This document shows, in pieces, positions 56,092 through 64,000 of a DNA stretch of 64,000 nt. Made by a program: the position numbers and the translations under genes. How positions within the stretch are numbered: the stretch's first letter is position 1; every line of letters starts with the position of its first letter. This DNA comes from Siderastrea radians. Lineage: Eukaryota; Cnidaria; Anthozoa; Scleractinia; Rhizangiidae. The stretch is from positions 66,576,367 through 66,640,366 of the forward strand of contig OZ024890.1 in NCBI GenBank assembly GCA_964017195.1, written 5' to 3'. The notes beneath the pieces are model-generated. The model was not told where the DNA came from. It saw only the letters and a list, made by a program, of their open reading frames with translations, and searched no databases.

Positions 56092-56632
56092 TTTATATTC
56101 TAGCAAATAATTTTGTCTCCCAATTTTGCCATGTCTCCTATCTAAATTATATCTTGAACCCGGCATTGAAAACGTCTGTTCAATACTGGAGATAGTAGCG
56201 TTTAGTTTCATAGTGAGTAACGTTTTATTTCATGAATAGGGAGGGATTAAGTGAACCTAACTTTTGACATTTCTGACTTTTCATGCAAGCAAGCACCTCC
56301 TATATAAAACATGTGTAGAGTAGTAGCGCCAACACAATGACTAGATGCTACAACCAACCACCTTTCTAACAAGTCAACATACTGAGTTAATATTCAACAT
56401 ATGCAAAGGGGGTCTGAGTTTGCTTGAGGTTATGGCTTAACAGAAGTGGAGCGTTTTAGCTTAAACAACTTTACATAATCTTCTTACATCAGATGTAACC
56501 ACAAGTCACATTTAACTTCTAAATTTGGATAAAAGAAATGCTAAATATTGATGTTTTCAAGTGATCCAGTCGTGATAACATTCCATTTACGTCCCACAGT
56601 GTGAAACTCACTTATTTGTTGGTATTGTAAGC

Positions 56633-57054
56633 CCCCCGGGGGGGGACTCCCATATGAAAGTGACGGGGATGCCCGTCGGAAAATTAGAATTAACACCCTA
56701 AAGGAGACCAATCTGGGCGTGGTTCCGGCTTTATTTAACCCCTAAGGGAGACGATGTAAAAACAGACAACTAAATAAGAGCTATACAGATGTTAATTGCG
56801 CTAAAGATGTTGCAATCGAATGCTGTCTTCTATGAGTAAATTTTAACAACGGCGATTTGTGTGCTGCTCTAGACCACTAACACAGTATAATATAGATATT
56901 TCTTGACACACAACCCTAAGCGATACCTGTGTGGGTAAAAATATTGGCTTTCCGTCCTCAACACTCTAAGTGAGACCAACATCTGCAATTTATAACCCCA
57001 AGCGAGACGACAAGCATCCCCGTCACTTTCATATAGGAGTCCCCCCCCCGGGGT
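56633..57054. mobile_element. ~420-bp MITE with CCCCGGGG ends
   Basis: The left end GGGGGGGGACTCCCATATGA then AAGTGACGGGGATG is mirrored at the right by CATCCCCGTCACTTTCATAT then AGGAGTCCCCCCCCC. Inside, AACCCCTAAGGGAGAC and ACCCCAAGCGAGAC suggest further internal repeats. No target duplication was determined. Confidence 0.7.
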
Positions 57055-59173
57055 GTAAACTGAACTCAATCTCAAAATTGAAATAAATCTCAAAATTGCT
57101 CAAAAAAACTGATTAATATGGCTTATTATCGTCGTCCTTAGGTGTAACGAAATTTCAGTTTCAATATGCTTGATGAACTATCTTGCCGGAAGGCAAATTC
57201 TACAATACGTTCCTACTGAGACGCGATTTCGTTTTCTTCTTTGTTCTACTCCTTGAATATCCAAGCTTAGTTTGATCATTTACCTTGCTACCCAGCCACA
57301 TAAATCATACATTTTAGTGAAAACAGAAGCAAGTTTCTGTTGCTAGATGCATACTATGCTTCCAGTCATGCGAATCCATTTAACCTTTGAAACCACTTAT
57401 ATCTTTTGGCTAACTATCATTTCAAAGCAAACATGTAGATTTCGTAAAGCAAATTGAAAACTTGTCATCATCGAGGCGTTTGAGCGCAGGCTTAATGCAT
57501 GCTTATTGCACGTGAGATTCTCTTTTCATCAGATAAGCCCTTGTTAAACGGAGTTGCAAGTTGAAAACTTAAGAGAGCCATTTTTGGCTATGCATGGCTT
57601 GCGTATACTTGTTATGGTTTGCGATGACTTTCGTGCACCTTGATCAATCTCAAATTTGCACGCAAGTAAAGACGAGTTTTTAACCGTCTGGTCATCCAAC
57701 GCAACTTGAAGTAGGTTTTGTGCAGTATTGTTTTCCAATACACGAGCACACGCAAAGCTGCACTGAAATGGTCTTTTTTGCAAGTTGCCTTCCCTTGCAA
57801 GTCCGTTTGTTCTCTGGCCCATCTCAATTCTGAATTCTGTCAACGCAAGTTCACCTTTCCAAACTTGCGTTGACTTTGGCCGGGACCTTGCGGTGAAAAA
57901 TTATTCCACAACATCGAGTCATTTATGAGATCAAAGCTGACAAGGTGATCATGAGCAGCGCAGAGTTGATTGGGAATGCATGTATAAAGAGATTGGTTGT
58001 ATTAATTCTTTTCTCAGATAACTATGGATTTCGATAAACACTATAAACGTAATAAAATGTTTACTTTTGCCATCTAGTTTGAGCGAATTATTTTATCGCA
58101 GAAAATGAATATGAGTTGATAGCGTATTCAATAAGTAGCTTACTTAATGATAAGTGCTAGTATCAATGGGTTTGATTGACAAGGTCACAAGACGACTAGC
58201 TCAAGAAGGCGTGTATTTGACGTTTACTTTCTAATCAACTTAAAGATATCGATCAATGTTAAACTATAGGACCCAGTGAATGATCTCATTTGTTCAAACC
58301 ACTTCTCGTTTGATGGGATGCTCTCCGTAGGAATCGTGCAGTTTGACAGTACTTAAAACTCAGAGCAAAAAACACTCCGTGAGCCTTGGCTAATATTATC
58401 GCAGTTTGTGAGGTATGTAATGCGCTCATTTTCTCTTATTGTTTCCCTCGCTCTATCCACTGACTCTTCTGACTAAAAATGCTGCAGATTCAATATCACT
58501 AAAGTCGTCGAGACACTTCATAGCACAAAGATAGTGAACCCCGTGCTTTTTACGGACGGACTCAAACTCAATTTTTAAAGAGGTTTAATTGTCCGTAGTG
58601 TGCATAGTATAAGTAGACGCGGGTGGTTTATATTTCAGATTTAACTACAATTAAACTGGAATTAACTTTCTTTAAACTGAGGAATCAGTCGTGGTTGATT
58701 TGCTCCATTAGCAAACAACAACCTTTACATAAATTCCAATGAAATCAGTTGTCGGAACAGATTCCATCTACGTCGACAAATTAACTGCATAGTAGTGTGG
58801 TCCAACGTCTCTGTTGACTGAAATGACAAAATTGATAAACATGGTTGTTCCAAGATGTTTGAAGCATAAACGGAGCAAAACAAAGGCAGGCTTTGGCATG
58901 CGGTTAACAATTTTATTCAAAATGGCGACTTAAGAGAGAAAACCTAATTAAGGTTATTTGCATATAAAGCCTAAATTTTAGACCTCCATTCCAGTTCAAA
59001 GAACACTATCATAAACCAATTATTAGGTTGCAAAAAACAACCGCCAGGTTCCTTAATCATTAAAGCAACTTTCCTTAACGTAGCACCTTTATTTAATGTG
59101 TGTATGAAACACTTAATCCACAATCCCTTGAGTCCCTCTGACCAAAGGTTAACGCCGCTCGCAACGTTAGCTT
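57055..59173. other. No supported gene
   Basis: AT-rich sequence. An open frame at 57544-57843 (minus) contains repeated TTGCAAG/CTTGCAA words and flanking AACTTGCGTTGAC-like motifs, suggesting a repeat and not a gene. Confidence 0.4.
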
Positions 59174-60780
59174 TTAAGGTGTTTCGATACAGTTTTTTGG
59201 GGACCATACCTAACTTTTTGAATCGGCTCTTAGACAGTCTTCTCCTTGTCAGATCAACGTGAAATTTGCAATACTTGTTGGTTTTCGATTGAACTTTAGC
59301 GTGGATTACATTTTGTAAAAATCGATGACAACGATAAACAAAAATCCTCGAAAACAGTGAAATTGAAATTTTGCACGATCCAGCTTTCGCTTCGAAAAGC
59401 AAACACCAGCAACTTAAACTGTGGTGTATGGCAAACAAAATATACATCAACAAAAAAATTCTGTATGTTTGTTTTGAAGTAAATCGCAAAAACATTTTCA
59501 ACCTTAGTTTGGCCCGAGTAATAGTAAATGCACCGAAAAATAATCAACGCTTTGATGAAATGGCTAGTAAATACTGTTAAAATGTGTCTTTAACTTACTA
59601 TTTTACGCCTAGAAAGTTTTGTTGAAACTGGTGTTCGCGATCTCGAGAACGACTTGTTTTTCTAAGATCATTCGCATAATAATTTTGTGGTAATTTTTTA
59701 ATTTGAGCGCTTTTGCGAAAATCTTAAGAACGGCTCGATAGATTTTTTTATAACATTAAACACGCGTGCTTGACCATGTGACCAATTTTAGTTTTGAGTC
59801 TTATTAACATTGATTCACTGGAACACTTTTAGATTTGACGTTAAAGAGGATGTATGAACCGACGGAAAGGCTTGCGTTACATACAAACAGTTGGCAAGTA
59901 AATGCTAATATATTCAAAGTAATGCGCAATGCATTCCTCCGTGATTTTTATTTTTCGTTGTAATCTACAGTGCAACAAAGAACAAAGAAACCGGATGAAA
60001 ATCACGAAGCAATGAATAACGCATTACTTTGAATATATTAGCATGCACTTGCCAACTGTGAATTTGTAACGCAACCTTCTCCGTCGGTTCATACATCCTC
60101 TTTAACGTTACATCTAAGAGTGTTCCAGTGAATCAATGTTAATAAGACTCAAAACTAAAATTGGTCACGTCGTCAAGCACGCATGTTTAATGTTTTAAAA
60201 AAATCTATCGAGCCGTTCTTAAGATTTTCGCAAAAGCGCTCAAATTAAAAAATTACCACAAAATTATTACGCCAATGATCTTAGAAAAACAAGTCGTTCT
60301 CGAGATCGCGAACACCAGTTTCAACAAAACTTTCTAGGCGTAAAATAGTAAATAAAAGACACATTTTAACAGTATTTAATAGCCATTTCATCAAAGCGTT
60401 GATTATTTTTCGAAGCATTTACTATTACTAGGCAAAAACTAAGGTTGAAAATGTTTTTGCGATTTACTTCGAAACAAACATACAGAATTTTTTTGTTCTT
60501 GTATATTTTGTTTGCCATACACCACAGTTTAAAATGCTAGTATTTGCTTTTCGAAGCGAAAGCTGGATAGTGCAAAATTTCAATTTTACTGTTTTCGAGG
60601 ATTTTTGTTTATCGTTGTCATGGAAATATCGATTTTTACAAAATGTAAACCACGCTAAAGTTCAATCCAAAACAAGCAAGTATTGCAAATTTCACGTTGA
60701 TCTGACAAGGAGAAGACTGTCTAAGAGCCAATTCAAAAAGTTAGGTATGGTCCCAAAAAAACTGTATCGAAACACCTTAA
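59174..60780. mobile_element. 1.6-kb foldback element flanked by TTAA
   Basis: TTAA (59174-59177) precedes GGTGTTTCGATACAGTTTTT, and the exact mirror ends at 60776 before TTAA (60777-60780). Arms of about 780 bp (59174-59953 and 59995-60780) pair with few mismatches around a loop of roughly 40 bp. Open frames in the arms (containing RRRLSKS.FKKLGMVPKKLY) are mirrored in both and not called as genes. Confidence 0.8.
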
Positions 60781-62031
60781 TTCTCTTTACAGTGGCAAGT
60801 TCGCCTTCACCTCCTCCACCGATGCAGCGTTGATACTTCTTTTGTCATTTGAAAAGAACATTAATTGTGCCTATGAGGGACAGATCCAGGCGAACGTAGA
60901 TTCTGCATCGCAGTTTCTTGCAGCCGTCAAACTGCACTCCTCTTTGTTCTGAGAGAAAATGTAGGAATGTTGGCCAACTGAATACAAATGGCATAGCCAC
61001 CCAAGATCTTCGTGACCGTTCAGTTTGGCATTCCAATCATGTTCTTCTTTTGTGCCCACTCCATATCACCTTCTTATGGCACAATTAGCTCAGCTAAGAA
61101 AATGGACTTTAGCCTAATAGCCTATGTATCTGATGCAAAAATTGTTTTGATATGTTCTATCCCTGTGGACAGGAATCGAGAGAAAACTAAGTGAAAACTA
61201 AGATTTGCCCAGTTAAGATCCCCTTCGTCCTTGTTTGTTGCTGTCGTTGACGTTGTTGTTGTTTTCATTTACATAAGTGATACTTTTAACCATACCTCTG
61301 TCACTATATATGGAAAAGGCACCCAAACAAAGTTATTTTATTTCCGTTGTCAGACGATTTTTCATTTTGCTTTTGCCGATTTCAGTAGCTGTGGGCATAT
61401 CCGTTAGCTATACAATTTGACACAAGTTTGGTGAGAATCAGTCGCTTTGGTTACGAGATATGAGGACATAAGTAGCAGGTGGTTAAGCCATTTTTGAAAC
61501 AAATACGTAATTTCACCCTTTTAAGGTAACCAAAGCACAAAATGTTGACAAAAAAGCAAAGTGTTGAATTATGTCATATTCTACATGTCTAGCAAAAAAA
61601 TATGAATTTCCGCCATTTTTGATATGTTCTAATTTTGGGTTTCAATCCAAGATGGCGGCATCTTAGATGACGAAAAAGGCCCCCAGTAGCGCCACAACCG
61701 ATACTATATAACTCATCTTATAGAGCACCTCCCCACTCCCCTCTTGTATCACGTTGGGTGTGTGACTTTGCTTGTACGTTCAATAGTTAAACCTTTACTT
61801 TTCCAGGGACGTCTGCTAGGCCATTTAATTCACTTTGGCACTCATCTTAATACAACTAACAAAATTCATTTCGCTTTTTTTTTCTAAATTATGTTTTAAA
61901 CCTGGTGATATTTATATAGTGATTGTCTTAATTTGCAACAGAAAGTAACAAACTGAAGCATTCTGGTACATGGTTGAAGTCAAATGATGTCATCGTAAAA
62001 ATGACCATGATATGAACTTCTTTTCTTTTCA
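60781..62031. other. Upstream region of the right-edge gene; no exon called
   Basis: No coding exon is supported. It includes AAGATGGCGGC near 61650. The 5' exon and promoter of the gene starting at 62061 probably lie here or further left, because an acceptor immediately precedes its coding exon. Confidence 0.4.
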
Positions 62032-64000
62032 GATTCTGGAGTTCACATTGAGAAAATAGAATGGGAATCTTCAAAAGAGCCTTTGCGCATAGACCAGATG
62101 ATTCCGAGAAAAGTTTCTTTTTTGTAAAAGTGAAAAAGGATGAGCAAATAAAGGGCAAAGGTATTGCATGTGCTGTTGAGAAGGAGGTGAGAGGACAGAA
62201 AAAGTTCTTTCTGTTAACGGGTACCGATGTGAAGACTGACCAGGGGAAAGTATTCGCTGAAGGCTACCATCGTCCGTGGTGGAGACCTAAGAGAAAAAAG
62301 GTGGAGATCGGCAAATGTTATGAAGATTCAAACTTCAGCTTCATCCCTCTTGACTGCAAACCTGGAAATAGTCTCAAATTGGTAGCTGAAGAGAAAAAGG
62401 ACATAAAAAAGTGCCACTCGTTTGTCATCACTGAAGCGACTTTTAAAACAGTTAATTGGACTTACGACAATGTGATAAAAAGATACCGGCTTTCGGAGAA
62501 TAATGACATTGAGCTTCAAGAGCCAAGCGCAGCAGGGTCGCCTGTTTTATGGACAGACAACGCAAATGGAAGTTGTGTAGTTGGTGTGATTAAACTCTCG
62601 TCCGATGGAAAGTTCTTACCAGAAATGTTCACCGCATGCTCTTTAGAACTTCCAGGTATAAATACTACTCGTATGTTGTTTTCGTTTTTTCGGCAATTCC
62701 TTTTAGACTTGTACGCACAGTTATAGCCAGTGAGTATGTAAGCCACAAAGGGCACGTATAATACATAAGATGTAATGTGCTACAAGCATTTTGTTTGGAG
62801 ATTAGTTTAGGTCGATTCACCTAACTATTTCAGTACAAACAAAATCTGTATGAAATAAATGTGGTTAAATATGTTTGGTCCTAGAAAATCGATGATCAAG
62901 TTAGAATATCGAGTTATAGGTGTTAAAAATTCTATAGGGTGACACAATTACTGTTAATCCTGTAGTTTACCGTTTTAACCCTAAATAAGGATTACGAACG
63001 ATTATTTCAAATAGACATGGAAAAGTCAAGAATCCCAAAATCGGAGAGTAGTTGAACTCGGGACTACCGAGAAAAAACGTCATCTAGAAGTCGGAACCCC
63101 CAGAGTTCAAATTAAAATAAACTAGAATGGAAACGATCTGTGCATATCTGAGGAACAATTGTTCTAGTTGAGGCGTTTTTTAGAACATCCAAGAATCTTC
63201 GTTTATTATAGAGGCAGCTCCTGGATATGAGCAGGCGTGTCCTCTAACAGATTGGCTCCATTTTAAGAGACGTTTAGATCATATCTTGTGAGTAGAAAAA
63301 ACTGGGGATCTGGAGCCAACAGATCACACATGTAATCATTTCACGTGTTCAGTTTATTTTGGCTGAGGGGGTGGGCGCTTATTAAAGCATGGGCGCTATT
63401 CCAGGAAACAAGGTATGTGTTTTTTATTTCAAAAGTCCTTGGCCCCTTTTCCTCAAAGTATATTTTTGCTTGTTTGTTTTTTATTTCAATCCCTTTCTCG
63501 CTTGAAGCAGGCATATTTTCCCTTTCCCATAATCGACCACCTTTTCCTGTTATTTGTCATATGCAGCCAGGTATTGATCTTGACATCGTTATTTATCCAT
63601 CACTAATTTCACTGATTTATTGTTGCAGCCGGTGCAGATCATGTAGAACTTACACAAACCTGTTCGAGACCATCAGCAGTTCCTGCTCAACCAGGTCCTA
63701 ATTCAAAAGATCCTGCTCAAGCGGGTCCGAATTCAAAGGAGCCTACTCAGAGGGCTCCAACTCCACAAGAACCTGCTCAGACGGACTACAATCCACAGAA
63801 ACCTGCTCAAGAGACTCTAACTCCACAGGAACCTGCTCAGACGGGCAACAATCCGCAAGAACCTGCTCAAGAGGCTTCAAATCCACAGGAACCTGCTCAG
63901 ACGGGCAACAATCCACAGAAACCTGCCCAGGAGGCTCCAAATCCACAGGAACCTGCTCAGACGGGCAACAATCCACAGAAACCAGATCGAAAGGCTCCAA
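62032..64000 (+). CDS. Second pseudoprotease-domain gene, 5' part, running off the window
   Basis: The first coding exon is 62032-62655, starting ATG at 62061, with an in-frame stop just upstream, acceptor cttttcag and donor TCCAG|gtataa. Its 198 codons carry GIACAV (34-39), FLLTGTD (50-56) and AGSPVLWTD (158-166) with CVVGVI behind, the same landmarks as exon 1 of the minus-strand gene at 34615-35248. The positions of the catalytic His and Ser are again Asp and Ala, so it is probably inactive. The next exon begins at 63629 (acceptor tgttgcag, phase 1) and encodes a Pro/Gln/Glu-rich linker still open at the window end. Sequence similarity and the shared phase-1 donor make the two genes paralogues. 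What follows the linker cannot be seen. Confidence 0.75.
63690..64000 (+). repeat. 60-bp coding minisatellite (20-residue repeat)
   Basis: At least five 60-bp units occur in perfect register with the reading frame. Each gives two ten-residue halves of the form GNNPQEPAQE and ASNPQEPAQT. Units near the end are nearly identical at DNA level, while those at the start (PAQPGPNSKD, PTQRAPTPQE) are more diverged. The array continues past the window edge. Confidence 0.92.

Noticed and set aside
58971..59501. 176-codon minus-strand frame
   Set aside because: It crosses the border of the TTAA foldback element, and part of it is mirrored in the other arm at 60540-60770, so it is a by-product of the repeat.

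Overview
The window is nuclear DNA of an intron-rich, AT-rich animal. It is most plausibly a cnidarian, perhaps a stony coral or sea anemone. I infer this from the gene types (FN3-bearing membrane proteins, an orphan seven-helix protein, a lone GT31 glycosyltransferase) and from the dense, varied population of small inverted-repeat DNA transposons. No bacterial, viral or CRISPR-like structure is visible. Splice junctions below were read by eye and have not been checked against transcripts.

Layout. 0-7 kb: one unassigned exon (1104-1304) among mobile elements, including a SINE, a palindrome-rich MITE, an element with perfect 16-bp inverted ends and 9-bp target duplications (3207-4571), and a 1.8-kb foldback. 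7.1-8.4 kb: an intact single-exon beta-1,3-glycosyltransferase. 8.7-18.2 kb: no convincing gene, but several MITEs. 18.2-35.2 kb (minus strand): a large gene encoding a protease-fold domain that has lost its catalytic residues, three FN3 domains, and an array of ten transmembrane exons interleaved with three related 'stalk' exons. With all 17 exons joined the frame stays open for 933 codons. All internal exons are phase 1-1, so any subset also stays in frame.

36.0-47.8 kb: nested transposons. A TTAA-flanked element with about 1.3-kb inverted arms contains a complete 7,037-bp transposon flanked by the 6-bp duplication GCAACA. The matching site in the opposite arm is still empty. The inner transposon encodes a DDE integrase and, on the opposite strand, a three-exon RING plus HECT ubiquitin ligase of 802 residues. 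A third MITE sits inside it. 47.8-53.4 kb: degenerate repeats. 54.3-56.0 kb: a two-exon gene for a secreted-then-seven-helix membrane protein with no family I recognise. 56.6-60.8 kb: a GC-ended MITE and a TTAA-flanked foldback. 62.0-64.0 kb: the 5' part of a second gene with the same pseudoprotease domain, here spliced to a Pro/Gln-rich 60-bp coding repeat that runs off the window.

The two pseudoprotease genes are divergent paralogues about 27 kb apart with different downstream domains. The most unusual structure in the window is the transmembrane-exon array. It could be a cassette for alternative membrane anchors or a multi-pass membrane domain built by exon duplication. The sequence shows the duplication pattern (A-B-stalk-A-B repeated) but cannot decide between these uses.
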